Origin: Burkholderia dolosa
Lineage (GTDB): Bacteria > Pseudomonadota > Gammaproteobacteria > Burkholderiales > Burkholderiaceae
NCBI RefSeq assembly: GCF_902499135.1
Contig: NZ_CABVPR010000050.1
Location: 1-42,966, forward strand
Direction: 5' to 3'
DNA length: 42,966 bases
In this document: positions 1-7,283 of the stretch, piece by piece
Layout: each line of letters starts with the position of its first letter
Position numbering within the stretch: position 1 is the first letter of the stretch
The notes under the pieces: model-generated
The model's input: the letters and a program-made list of their open reading frames with translations, nothing else
Told to the model about the DNA's origin: nothing
Database searches by the model: none
Made by a program: the position numbers and the translations under genes

Positions 1-363
1 CGATTTCTTCATGACAAGGTTTCTCCTGCGGCCTCGCCACTAACTTTACAGTGGGATACTTTGGAGGGGGAAGGTCACCACCACTCCGCGCGCATCAAAG
101 CCGACTACGAACCCAGTCAATCAATTGACCAGGTCGAAGCGAATGTCAATTTGACTGCCGCCCAGAATATCCCTGCCCTGCTTTCGAACCAACAAATCGG
201 CACCCCGCTGCCGAAGTTCGCGGGCACGTCCCAATCTCCGGCTGTACCGGCAGCACCGCAGTCTTCGTCATCTCAATCCAATTCACCATCGGCTGCGCCA
301 ACAGCGTCGGCAGCAAAGTCCGCCGCAACTCGATTTAGGATTGTGAAAACGGATCAATCGTAA
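1..363 (+). CDS. C-terminal part of an unknown protein (5' truncated by window edge)
   Basis: The frame is open from base 1 to the TAA at 361-363, so this is the last 120 codons of a gene starting outside the window. A TTG at base 61 could be called as a start, but nothing supports it because the frame continues upstream. The first 60 or so residues look like a folded domain with mixed composition. The last 55 are a Ser/Ala/Pro/Gln-rich, low-complexity tail ending in a short basic stretch, as seen in linkers or surface-exposed tails. No family was recognised. The downstream neighbours are a gene fragment and an AT-rich transferred gene, so it lies in an accessory region. Confidence 0.45.
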   Translation, partial: RFLHDKVSPAASPLTLQWDTLEGEGHHHSARIKADYEPSQSIDQVEANVNLTAAQNIPALLSNQQIGTPLPKFAGTSQSPAVPAAPQSSSSQSNSPSAAPTASAAKSAATRFRIVKTDQS

Positions 364-384
364 GCGTCCTCTTGGACCGCCGCG

Positions 385-594
385 CTATTTAGGCTCGGCA
401 ACCATATCTTCAGATGGATAGAGCCGCAGCATCGCGCGCGCAGCCTCGACGTTCGACGTCATGAGCCATTCCTCCCAGTCTTCCGGCCGCAGAATCACGA
501 CCGAACGCTTTTCCTCGCCCGGCCGGTGCATGTGCCGCATGATCGGATGCCCAGCACGTCGGATGTGAAAAGTTCGTGCTGGGGTCCGCGCCAA
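385..594 (-). pseudogene. SRAP (YedK/HMCES-type) peptidase, C-terminal remnant
   Basis: The minus strand encodes a GHPIMRHMHRPGEEKRSVV stretch, a PEDWEEWL segment and a LRLYPSEDM ending, the order of the conserved C-terminal part of SOS response-associated peptidases. These proteins bind and shield abasic sites in single-stranded DNA through a Cys2 thiazolidine link. Only about 55 of the usual 220 residues remain, and the N-terminal half with Cys2 is missing. Just upstream (about 560-600) the homologous reading appears to shift frame, since an FTSDV-like segment sits in another frame. It is a decayed fragment with no function expected. The family match rests on motif recognition alone. Confidence 0.7.
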
Positions 595-674
595 AGCTCA
601 CGAACGTTTTTCGATAGCGCCGTCAGCCCCAAATGCATAACGTCCGTATGGGAACTCTCATCAACCGAAGCGCG

Positions 675-681
675 AAGGAGG
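675..681 (+). promoter_or_regulatory. Ribosome binding site AAGGAGG that sets the start of the ADP-ribosyltransferase gene
   Basis: A perfect AAGGAGG lies five bases before the ATG at 687. This favours 687 over the in-frame ATG at 633, which has no comparable Shine-Dalgarno sequence. Confidence 0.8.
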
Positions 682-686
682 CGCCA

Positions 687-3176
687 ATGCTACCCATTAG
701 CTCTCAACAAACACGTCATACGGACATCCCTGCGGCCGAATCGCGTCGATCCAGCACCTCACACGGCGGAACACCGCGTACACATAGCGTAGTCAATCTT
801 GGGAGTACCGCTGCGGAGCGCTATCTGTTTCCAACTGAACAAACAGCCATGACTCATGTCTGGATGGATGCATCAAATTATGAGCGATCAATTGCCCGAC
901 TCGAAGAAAATGAGCGTGCTGCGCTCCGAACTTGGTCCGCCGTTGACACCGAACCGGAGCTCAACGATAGACAATATAGTGACAACACGCCGACCATTGA
1001 GCAAAGTATAAATTACGAGATCAACCAAACCTTATCACAAGGAATTCCCCTTAACTCGGAAGAAGCAAAATTCATCGCATCGATGGATAGTGCGCTTCAA
1101 AAGTTACCCACAACACACGGCGATGCCCTTCGCGTCTGCGAATACTCCAGAAATCACCCTCACCCCTGGGGAACGAAAATAAAAATAGGGGATATTGTTA
1201 CCAACTTCCCACTCTACATGAGTGCATCGCAGACCACGGACTATGCAAAGCAAACCCTCGATGGAATTCTGACAAATCCCAATCATACCGACACCATGTG
1301 TATATACAAAATAAATATGGAAATCGGCGCACCTCCGATTTTTCGTGGCGCCCTAACCCATTCAAATGAAAATGAAATTCTTTTTCCTCGAGACTCTTGC
1401 TTTCGAGTAGACGCGATTTCCATTGCGCAGCCCCTATCTGCAACCGATGATTTATTTAAAAATCGCGTCGCTGTCGTACTTACACAAGTTCATCGGCAGG
1501 AAATCGCAAAAAACGTATACTCTGGAAACCCGACATATATAACAACAGACGTCGCAACGCTGTCGCTCAATTATTCACTGCCTCACTATCAAGACACGAT
1601 ACGAAACAGCATCATATCGATGCACAATCTCGACAAAACGATGCTGCCCCCCGTGGGATCCTCGTCAACCAAGGAGGCGACACCCGCTGCGCCCGGAGTC
1701 TCGGCAGTAGCCGATCTAAAGGAAGTACTCCTCCGAGCTTGGAACCCTGAGGAAATCATGGAATTAGGACAAGCCCTGCGACACTCCGCCCTCACCCGTG
1801 ATCAAATTTTCCAGTTTTTGGTGTCTGATGATTCGAATTGTAACTCGAGCCTATTTTCGGCTTTGACCGCGCTTTACCCCGACGCTATGGCAGAACTCCG
1901 CTCCACGGCGCGAAAACTCGGACTAACGACTGAACAAATCGATTATACGCTCGGATGCGCCTCGATGCCGCATCCGAAAGCATCAACTCCGAGCCACGCT
2001 GCACGGATACTCGCCGAACTGATCTCAGTCGCATGCATAGATCCACAGAGAGCAGCACAATTAATTAAATTAGAAAACTCTGATGGCGAGAAAGTCGGCA
2101 ATCAAATCGCAAGATTGACAGAACAAGGGGCAGCTACTAGCCTCGCCGGCGCGTATATTTCTCTCGTAAAATTTCTTTACGAACAAAAGGCGCTCGATCA
2201 CCTCGACGCAATCTCGATTCTCCTGCCCCCAAAGCCTCATGACAAATTCAAATGGCTATCCCACGCAATAACAGGTGCAGCTTGGCGCTCCGAACCCACA
2301 TCCCGTCTGGCCGCATTATTAGTCCAACTTTCAAAGAATAATGAAATTGCGGCATCAGAAATCGCATTTCGCCTCTCCCTCAATCAATCCGGCTATTCAT
2401 TCAAACACACCCACCTTTCCTTGCCCGCCGATTTTTACAAACTTGCGAAGCGTGCGCACCAGAAAAACGAAAACATGACAGCACTACAGCTACTCCACAA
2501 AGGCGGATTAATACCAAGTAATCGAGAATTAAGCAAAATAGCACAAACACTCACACCAACCGCTACACCACAATTTGACGAATCCGTTGGATACCTATTG
2601 GCAACCACGCTCAATAAACACATTCCCGAAGTCATCCTCACCGAAAAAGTAAAAAATTTCGAAATTAAAGATATGAACAGAATCAAAGAATCAACAATGG
2701 CAAAGCTAAAAGAACAAGCCACCATAGACAAAGAGGCAAATCAGAATGCAATGACTGACGCCACGACAAGCCTTCTCAATCTAATCTCTCAAAATGAGAA
2801 TATAAGCCGAACAAATAGATCAAGAAAAATAGATAATTATGAGCAGAACGTGCAGCGAAAGAAGTTTAAACAGGCGAGCACCTCTATTTCTGAAGCCCAC
2901 GCCCCAACAGCGGGTCCCGATATTGAAAACCAACACTTAGCCGCATCAGGCGAAGGACACAGCAGCGGCATCTCTAAGCACCATTCTTTGCCCGTTTCGA
3001 CTCCGTCGTCGAGCATCCCGTCAGTCGAAGAATTGGAACAGTGGCTCAATAGAGTGAGGATGCCCGACATTCCAAGCGAGCGCGAGCTTTCGGAGCGGTT
3101 TTTGCGGCTTCGCGAAGATCGAATACCTACACAGCATATCCGGAAGGAACTTGCGCCGCCGTTGAAAAAGGACTAG
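687..3176 (+). CDS. R-S-ExE mono-ADP-ribosyltransferase, probable secreted effector/toxin
   Basis: The product is 829 residues from the ATG that follows the strong ribosome binding site. Residues about 105-245 read as an ADP-ribosyltransferase exoenzyme domain: a helical lead with a MDSALQKL helix, Arg149 (ALRV), the Ser pair S179-x-S181 in FPLYMSAS, and the catalytic E228-x-E230 before ILFPRDSCFRV. In this family the Arg and Ser hold NAD and the ExE pair transfers ADP-ribose to an Arg-type acceptor in a host or rival protein. The remaining 580 residues are mainly helical and unassigned. They end in a disordered Ser/Pro stretch and two related IPSxxEL segments (777-791 and 795-809). The Ser/Thr/Arg-rich first 50 residues, with no classical signal peptide, would suit type III secretion, but that is inference. 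The gene is markedly AT-rich, with AAA, ATA and AAT codons unlike the core genes, which points to horizontal transfer. No secretion genes or immunity gene are adjacent, and an IS element follows 34 bases after the stop. Confidence 0.8.
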   Translation: MLPISSQQTRHTDIPAAESRRSSTSHGGTPRTHSVVNLGSTAAERYLFPTEQTAMTHVWMDASNYERSIARLEENERAALRTWSAVDTEPELNDRQYSDNTPTIEQSINYEINQTLSQGIPLNSEEAKFIASMDSALQKLPTTHGDALRVCEYSRNHPHPWGTKIKIGDIVTNFPLYMSASQTTDYAKQTLDGILTNPNHTDTMCIYKINMEIGAPPIFRGALTHSNENEILFPRDSCFRVDAISIAQPLSATDDLFKNRVAVVLTQVHRQEIAKNVYSGNPTYITTDVATLSLNYSLPHYQDTIRNSIISMHNLDKTMLPPVGSSSTKEATPAAPGVSAVADLKEVLLRAWNPEEIMELGQALRHSALTRDQIFQFLVSDDSNCNSSLFSALTALYPDAMAELRSTARKLGLTTEQIDYTLGCASMPHPKASTPSHAARILAELISVACIDPQRAAQLIKLENSDGEKVGNQIARLTEQGAATSLAGAYISLVKFLYEQKALDHLDAISILLPPKPHDKFKWLSHAITGAAWRSEPTSRLAALLVQLSKNNEIAASEIAFRLSLNQSGYSFKHTHLSLPADFYKLAKRAHQKNENMTALQLLHKGGLIPSNRELSKIAQTLTPTATPQFDESVGYLLATTLNKHIPEVILTEKVKNFEIKDMNRIKESTMAKLKEQATIDKEANQNAMTDATTSLLNLISQNENISRTNRSRKIDNYEQNVQRKKFKQASTSISEAHAPTAGPDIENQHLAASGEGHSSGISKHHSLPVSTPSSSIPSVEELEQWLNRVRMPDIPSERELSERFLRLREDRIPTQHIRKELAPPLKKD

Positions 3177-3210
3177 TGCAATCTAGGCGCGATAATACCA
3201 TCGGGCCTAC

Positions 3211-3246
3211 TGGAGCGGCCCCACGTATCTGAGGACACGAGGACTC
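3211..3246 (+). repeat. Left terminal inverted repeat of the IS2-group element
   Basis: It begins TGGAGCGGCCCC and aligns with the reverse complement of the right end (TGGAGTTGCCCC) with one gap and several mismatches over about 36 bases. Confidence 0.85.
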
Positions 3247-3268
3247 TCTTAAAATAAGGGATAGTCTT

Positions 3269-3670
3269 GTGCCTATCAGTAAGCCTAGTCATTACGTGGA
3301 AAGCATCGAAATTCTGACCGAGCCGGAGCGCCGTCGTCGGCGCACGGCGCAAGAAAAAATCGCCATCGTGCAGGAAACATTGGAGCCGGGAGCGTCGGTG
3401 TCGGCCGTTGCACGTCGGCACGGCGTCAATGCCAACCAGGTGTTCGGCTGGCGCAAGCAATACCAGGAAGGCAGTCTGGCGGCGGTGAAGGCAGGTGAAA
3501 CCGTTGTGCCGGCATCTGAGCTGGCCGCCGCCATCAAGGAAATCAAGGAACTGCAACGGCTACTCGGGAAGAAGACGCTGGAGGTCGAAATCCTGAAAGA
3601 AGCCGTGGAATGGGGCCGTTCAAAAAACCTGATTGCGCGCTCGCCCTTGCTGCCGGGGGACGACCGATGA
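3269..3670 (+). CDS. IS3-family OrfA (helix-turn-helix DNA-binding part)
   Basis: The 133-residue product starts at GTG 3269 with AAGGGA about seven bases upstream. Residues about 22-60 form the helix-turn-helix typical of IS2-group OrfA ([18 protein letters not shown] followed by a VFGWRKQY recognition segment). A leucine-zipper-like coiled coil follows at about 85-115 ([19 protein letters not shown]), used for multimerisation. OrfA binds the terminal repeats and can limit transposition by itself. Its stop overlaps the OrfB ATG as ATGA (3667-3670). Fusion to OrfB would come from frameshifting at 3622-3628. Confidence 0.92.
   Translation: MPISKPSHYVESIEILTEPERRRRRTAQEKIAIVQETLEPGASVSAVARRHGVNANQVFGWRKQYQEGSLAAVKAGETVVPASELAAAIKEIKELQRLLGKKTLEVEILKEAVEWGRSKNLIARSPLLPGDDR
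3622..3628 (+). other. Programmed -1 frameshift heptamer A_AAA_AAC
   Basis: In the OrfA frame the codons read tcA AAA AAC. This is a canonical X_XXY_YYZ slippery site that moves ribosomes into the OrfB frame, which is -1 relative to OrfA and already open at 3610. The expected product is an OrfAB transposase fusion. Any downstream stimulatory stem was not worked out. Confidence 0.8.
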
Positions 3671-4503
3671 AGACGGTCTGCGAAGTTCTCGGCGTGGCGC
3701 GCGCTGCCGTGGCGGTGAAGCGAGTTCGCTCGTCCGACTGGCGCGATGGTCGCCGTGCCCGCGTGACCAATGATGCCGGGCTGGTCGAGGCGATTCAGGC
3801 CCATGTGGCGCACCTTCCTACCTACGGCTACCGGCGTGTCTGGGCGTTGCTGCGCCGCAGTCGGGAGCAGACCGGTGCGCCGTGCATCAACGTCAAGCGC
3901 GTGTATCGGGTCATGCGGGAGCATCAGTTGCTGCTGCGCCGCCCCGGCGTGCGGCAAGACAAGCGGCGGCATGACGGTCGCGTTGCCGTGGACCGCAGCA
4001 ACACCCGCTGGTGCTCCGATGGCTTCGAGTTCCGGTGCGACGATGGTACGCCGCTGCGCGTGACGTTTGCGTTGGACTGCTGCGACCGCGAGGCGATTAG
4101 CTGGGCAGCGACGACCGGCGGGCATAGCGGTGATGTGGTGCGCGACGTAATGCTGGCCGCCGTCGAACAGCGCTTCGGCACCACGCAGGCCGCGCAGTCC
4201 ATCGAATGGCTGACGGACAACGGCTGCGCCTACATCGACCACCGCACGCGCAGCTTCGCTCGCGAACTGGGTCTTGAGCCGCTGACCACGCCGGTCCGTT
4301 CGCCGCAGAGCAATGGCATGGCCGAATCGTTCGTGAAGACCATGAAGCACGATTACGTCGCCTATATGGACAAGCCTGACGCACCAACAGCGCTCTCGCG
4401 TCTGGCAATCGCGTTTGAACACTACAATGAGCGCCACCCGCACAAAGCCCTGAAATACCGCTCGCCTCGCGAGTTCAGGCGTAATGCGGTGTCATCAACC
4501 TAA
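3667..4503 (+). CDS. IS3-family OrfB, DDE transposase catalytic part
   Basis: The ATG at 3667 overlaps the OrfA stop, and the frame is open from 3610, which permits frameshift fusion. The product from 3667 is 278 residues. An HTH_21-like segment ([12 protein letters not shown]) is followed by an RNase H-like integrase core: first Asp in WCSDGFEF, second Asp in WLTDNGCAY, Glu in [14 protein letters not shown]. The ending [19 protein letters not shown] is typical of the family. All three catalytic acids are present and no frameshift is seen, so the transposase looks functional. It acts on the 3211 and 4540 ends. Confidence 0.92.
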   Translation: MKTVCEVLGVARAAVAVKRVRSSDWRDGRRARVTNDAGLVEAIQAHVAHLPTYGYRRVWALLRRSREQTGAPCINVKRVYRVMREHQLLLRRPGVRQDKRRHDGRVAVDRSNTRWCSDGFEFRCDDGTPLRVTFALDCCDREAISWAATTGGHSGDVVRDVMLAAVEQRFGTTQAAQSIEWLTDNGCAYIDHRTRSFARELGLEPLTTPVRSPQSNGMAESFVKTMKHDYVAYMDKPDAPTALSRLAIAFEHYNERHPHKALKYRSPREFRRNAVSST

Positions 4504-4504
4504 C

Positions 4505-4540
4505 GGTGTCCGCCTGTCCTGAGTTACAGGGGCAACTCCA
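4505..4540 (-). repeat. Right terminal inverted repeat of the IS2-group element
   Basis: The complement reads TGGAGTTGCCCCTGTAACTC from 4540 inward and pairs with the repeat at 3211. The sequence right after it, GTTAG, does not repeat the left flank CCTAC. Confidence 0.85.
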
Positions 4541-4961
4541 GTTAGTGGCTGGCGGTGCTGGAAAGACCCAAAACAACCCCGTGAAGACCGTACTGTAGGG
4601 ATCGGACGCGTCGGTCGAAGTCGTGTCCGCTACAACCTTTGCTAGCAAAGCGGCTGCGTTGGTCTTGCCGGCGCAGCATCGATTACGATCTAACCGAAGT
4701 ACACGATCTTCGGCGTGAACTCTTTCTTTAGGTGATTTGCTTCTCTAGCGCGTTGCGTTCGATAGCGGCCCAGACGTCATCGCTGAAGAGGCGGTCTATA
4801 CGCGTCTTGTGATGCTTTCGATCCGATATTCTTCTGGGCAGTTAATTGATACGTGATTGCGGACCTGGCGCGTGCGCGAGCGCTCGCAAATGAGGCGCTA
4901 GAATACGGCGTCGATAGAACATCAATTCGGAGAGCGCGGGTATGCTGCAGAAGGCGGATAG
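4541..4961. other. Intergenic debris between IS elements; no intact gene
   Basis: No complete gene was found. On the minus strand, 4728-4841 is a 37-codon open stretch containing RIDRLFSDDVWAAIE and ending with TAA. It reads like the tail of a real protein but could not be assigned, and a stop lies directly upstream in frame. Composition is less GC-rich than the core, in keeping with accumulated fragments. Confidence 0.5.
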
Positions 4962-5096
4962 GCCCGCAGCCGCCAGCACGATGCGCGCCCGCGCGACCAG
5001 CGCAGCCGAAATCGAACGAGAACGTGCTATCGACATCAATTGCGAGCGTTCGTCTTCGCTCAGCACCAGTTCCACCTTCGGTCGTCCCATCGCCAT
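4962..5096 (-). pseudogene. IS630-family transposase, N-terminal fragment
   Basis: The ATG at 5096 opens a frame beginning MAMGRPKVELVLSEDER, then RSRSISAALVARARIVLAAAG. This is the N-terminal helix-turn-helix of IS630-type transposases in Burkholderia. After about 45 residues the similarity stops and the frame continues into unrelated sequence to 4842. The rest of the transposase, including the DDE domain, is absent. It is an inactive remnant, probably truncated by later insertions or deletions. Confidence 0.7.
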
Positions 5097-5207
5097 GCTG
5101 ATGTCTCCCGTTCCGTTGACGTCAACATGCTACGTGAACATAGATCAGTTAACAACGGAACGGGACACTAGCTCCGTCCTCGCTGCGCTCGGCCGACAGG
5201 GGCACCG

Positions 5208-5893
5208 GGGGTGTCAGGATTTCCGTGTTCAAGACAGGTTGTAATTACACGGAAGGCCGAACGAATCGATCTGCGTAAAGGCTAGCGAACTGGTTCATGG
5301 CCGTCTTCCAGTCGCGCGCGGCACGTCCCCAATTCGCGGTGATGTTGCGCAAGGCCAGCCAGATGGGTTTGGTGGCGGCCTCGTCGCTCGGGAAGTGACC
5401 ACGGGTCTTGATGATCTTGCGCACACTCGGCGGAAACGCAAAGAACGGGATCACGCGATCCCATGCCTCGGGCATACATGGCGACGATCTTGTCGTCGAA
5501 GCCCGTGAAGCGCCGTTCGTGCTTGGGAATCAGGATGGGTTCGAAGCTGCCGTCGCGGTCGCGAGGCACCTCGATGCGAATCGGGCCGTCTTCGGTCAGG
5601 ACCGTCTTGGCTCCTTTGCCGTTGCGCTGATTCGTGGCGTTGGCCGGCTTGGCTGCACCGGCAGGGTAGCCGAGATGATGGTTCATCTCGCCGCCCAGCG
5701 CCGTTCGATCAGCGCCTTCTGAGCGCCAGCGTCGCGGCACTGATGGCTTCAGCCGTCATCGGACCGTTGCCGAACTGCTCAAGCAGCTCGGCCGGAATCG
5801 CGGGCAGAGCCGCCGGCTGGGCTTTCGGTTTGCGAGGCATAAACTCTCGTTGGGAGCATGTTATGCGTTAAACACAAAATTCCTGACAGGCCC
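5208..5893 (-). mobile_element. Internally deleted IS256-family element with both ends retained
   Basis: GGGTGTCAGGATTTCCGTGT at the left matches the complement of ACACAAAATTCCTGACAGGC at the right with few mismatches. These are likely the terminal inverted repeats. The span is 686 bp, about half the usual 1.3 kb, because the middle of the transposase gene is gone. It cannot move by itself, but with both ends present it could be mobilised in trans by a related transposase. Confidence 0.6.
5245..5840 (-). pseudogene. IS256-family (mutator type) transposase, frameshifted and internally deleted
   Basis: The start at 5840 (MPRKPKAQPAALPAIPAELL) leads into a typical N-terminus, which then breaks near 5722: CTCAGAAGGCG lacks a base compared with the expected CTCAAGAAGGCG, and GAACGGCGCTGG seems to lack another. 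The frame that follows (GGEMNHHLGYPAG...FDDKIVAMYARGM) is the conserved IS256 segment before the catalytic core. It then joins directly, in another frame, to the C-terminal EAWDRVIPFFAFPP and IKTRGHFPSDEAA...WGRAARDWKTAMNQF. The DDE core between YARGM and EAWDRV is missing, and so is the usual TTNAIES segment. It is not functional. Confidence 0.85.
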
Positions 5894-6162
5894 GCTTTGC
5901 ATCACGCTTGCCGCAGCCGAGACGATCCGTCGATTCACCGCCCAGTGTCCGGTCCACGAGCGCCTTCCCGATCGCCGCGAGCCGCTCGTTGCTCGTGGCG
6001 CAATCCGGGCTGCGGGTACCAATTTCGTGATGGGTTCCGAGCCCAGTTCAAGCCCCGCCCGGTTCAATCGTCACTTCTTCGTTGCGTTTGCGTGACATAA
6101 AAGTGGCACTTCGCCGCCAGTCGAGGCATCGCTCGCCGCCGGCGGCCGGTTCAGCCCGCCGT
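5894..6162. other. Non-coding or decayed stretch
   Basis: No confident gene. On the minus strand a frame between about 6000 and 5870 reads SNERLAAIGKALVDRTLGGES, faintly like the IS256 N-terminal KALIERALGGE segment, so an older IS256 scrap is possible. A short frame ending MSRKRNEEVTIEPGGA near 6050 was also seen and not assigned. Confidence 0.35.
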
Positions 6163-6975
6163 TCATCGCTTACTCGGTCCGAGTTCGACCGCGGCGAAAA
6201 CCGGCGCATAAAGTGAATGGTCGTCGGCACGAATGCGTGCGCCCTCAACGAAATCGACCTCGTCGCTTGCCCCGCGTCGCGAAGGGAATGGCGGTAAATA
6301 GTCAGCAGACTTATCCCATTCCATGTCGGATTCGTAACCGTCATCGCCGCCACGATCGCATTCCGGCTGTTTTCGATATCGCGCCGACACCGGTTCGGCG
6401 AGCGAAGCAACGTCGCGGGTCACGCCGGGCCGCGTCCAGTCCGTCTTTTGATCGATCCCGGCGAAAGCGTTCCCGTGGCGATTCAACGGGTTATAAACCG
6501 ATTTCTTTTGCGTCCGAGGCGCTTGCGGCGCCAGCTCCGCAGCCGACGCAGCGGAGCGCACCGTGCCCGGCCGCGTCCAGTTCGTCTTTTGATCGATCCC
6601 GGCGAAAGCGTTCCCGTGACGATTCAGCGGGTTATAAACCGATTTCTTTTGCGTCCGAGGCGCTTGCGGCGCCAGCCCCGCAGCCGACGCAGCGGAGCGC
6701 ACCGTGCCCGGCCGCGTCCAATCCGTCTTTTGATCGATCCCGGCGAAAGCGTTCCCGTGACGATTCAGCGGGTTATAAACCGATTTCTTTTGCGCCGAAG
6801 CCCCGCCCGCATTACCACGCAAGCCAAGATAAGAATCGCGGCCCGTCGATGCACGTACAAGATTCTCGGCAACCCCGGGTTGAATTGCGCGACGGCCGCC
6901 CGACTTGGAAGAGGCGTCGACAAGATACCCCACTGCATGATGCTGACCGAGATTATTTTGCGGCGTCAATTCCAT
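6163..6975 (-). CDS. Unknown protein with about 2.6 tandem 47-residue repeats
   Basis: The 270-residue product starts at ATG 6975 inside the end of the upstream frame (ATGGAATTGA), suggesting translational coupling. Residues about 62-182 are tandem copies of a 47-residue unit with core KKSVYNPLNRHGNAFAGID, then QKTDWTRPGTVRSAASAA and LAPQAPRT. The tail (about 185-270) is acidic and Asp/Glu/Tyr-rich. There is no signal peptide or membrane segment. The frame is supported because three of five differences between DNA copies (at Arg, Leu and Asp codons) are silent here, while plus-strand frames would change residues. The family is unknown. Tandem repeats with conserved Tyr and Trp and a disordered tail are common in secreted effectors, but nothing proves that here. 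Confidence 0.6.
   Translation of the reverse strand: MELTPQNNLGQHHAVGYLVDASSKSGGRRAIQPGVAENLVRASTGRDSYLGLRGNAGGASAQKKSVYNPLNRHGNAFAGIDQKTDWTRPGTVRSAASAAGLAPQAPRTQKKSVYNPLNRHGNAFAGIDQKTNWTRPGTVRSAASAAELAPQAPRTQKKSVYNPLNRHGNAFAGIDQKTDWTRPGVTRDVASLAEPVSARYRKQPECDRGGDDGYESDMEWDKSADYLPPFPSRRGASDEVDFVEGARIRADDHSLYAPVFAAVELGPSKR
6433..6794. repeat. 141-bp direct tandem repeat, about 2.6 copies, inside the coding region
   Basis: Copies begin at 6433, 6574 and 6715 (each CGTCCA followed by GTCTTTTGATCGATCCC). The period is exactly 141 bp (47 codons). The third copy stops matching after 6794. The two full copies differ at about four positions, so the duplication is recent or kept uniform by recombination. 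Copy number may vary between strains. Confidence 0.95.
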
Positions 6976-7283
6976 GATTCAATTCCCAGGAGTTCAAGCA
7001 AGTTTTTTCTCAATGTAAGCGCGTCGCCGTACCGGTCCGCCCTGTCGACATCCATCGAAACTTCGCCGTCGACGAGCTTCTCGCGACAGAGACGACGCAC
7101 AGCGAACACCCGCATGACAGACAGCCTGGCCGCTTCGTCGTCGCGCAGTTCGGGCGACGCGACATGCCTGCTGTCGCGTCCCGCATTCCGCTGTATCAGG
7201 ACTTCTGCGTAGCAGGCTTGCCAACGGCTTTTCGCCTGGCGCCCCCTTGAACACAAAGCGCCACGGCATCGCAAGAGACGCAT
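6966..7283 (-). CDS. Small hypothetical protein coupled to the repeat protein
   Basis: The open frame from ATG 7283 gives 105 residues. The first 35 are Arg/Cys-rich and may be untranslated, so the true start could lie further in, for example the Met at about residue 57 (MRVFAVRRL). The C-terminal 55 residues look like a compact helical domain (SPELRDDEAARLSVM, DADRYGDALTLRKNLLELLGIE-like pattern). Its stop lies 10 bases inside the start of the repeat-protein gene, so the two are probably one transcript. The family is not recognised. A small partner or chaperone role is possible but only inferred from the overlap. Confidence 0.4.
   Translation of the reverse strand: MRLLRCRGALCSRGRQAKSRWQACYAEVLIQRNAGRDSRHVASPELRDDEAARLSVMRVFAVRRLCREKLVDGEVSMDVDRADRYGDALTLRKNLLELLGIESWN

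Larger units (their letters stand above)
3211..4540 (+). mobile_element. Complete IS3-family (IS2-group) insertion sequence, 1,330 bp
   Basis: Imperfect inverted repeats of about 36 bp bound the element: TGGAGCGGCCCC at 3211 and the complement of GGGGCAACTCCA ending at 4540. Both follow the TG...CA rule of IS3-family ends, and further matching blocks (GAGGACA, GGAC) lie inside. It encodes OrfA and an OrfB with an apparently complete DDE set, and the length matches IS2-group elements. No direct repeat is visible: the left flank is CCTAC and the right flank GTTAG. The element may therefore have recombined with another copy, or one flank was rearranged after insertion. It probably still produces active transposase. 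Confidence 0.9.

Noticed and set aside
541-686. hrpII box (TTCG-N16-TTCG) as evidence for type III regulation of the effector gene
   Set aside because: TTCG occurs at 573-576 and 610-613, but the spacing is 33 bases, not 16. Secretion type remains unproven.
633-686. Upstream ATG at 633 as the effector gene start
   Set aside because: No Shine-Dalgarno sequence precedes it, while AAGGAGG stands five bases before the ATG at 687.
3206-4545. Five-base target duplication flanking the IS2-group element
   Set aside because: The flanks are CCTAC and GTTAG and do not match.
4842-4961. Continuation of the IS630 fragment frame to 4842
   Set aside because: After about 45 residues the sequence no longer resembles the family, so only the N-terminal part is listed.
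6433-6794. Tandem repeats as a CRISPR array
   Set aside because: The units are 141 bp, contiguous and without spacers, and lie within a coding frame.
6213-7212. Long plus-strand frames across the 141-bp repeats (Arg/Ser-rich or Arg/Leu-rich repeat proteins)
   Set aside because: A 141-bp period keeps every frame open. Differences between copies change residues in these frames but are mostly silent on the minus strand, and the plus-strand products have skewed composition.
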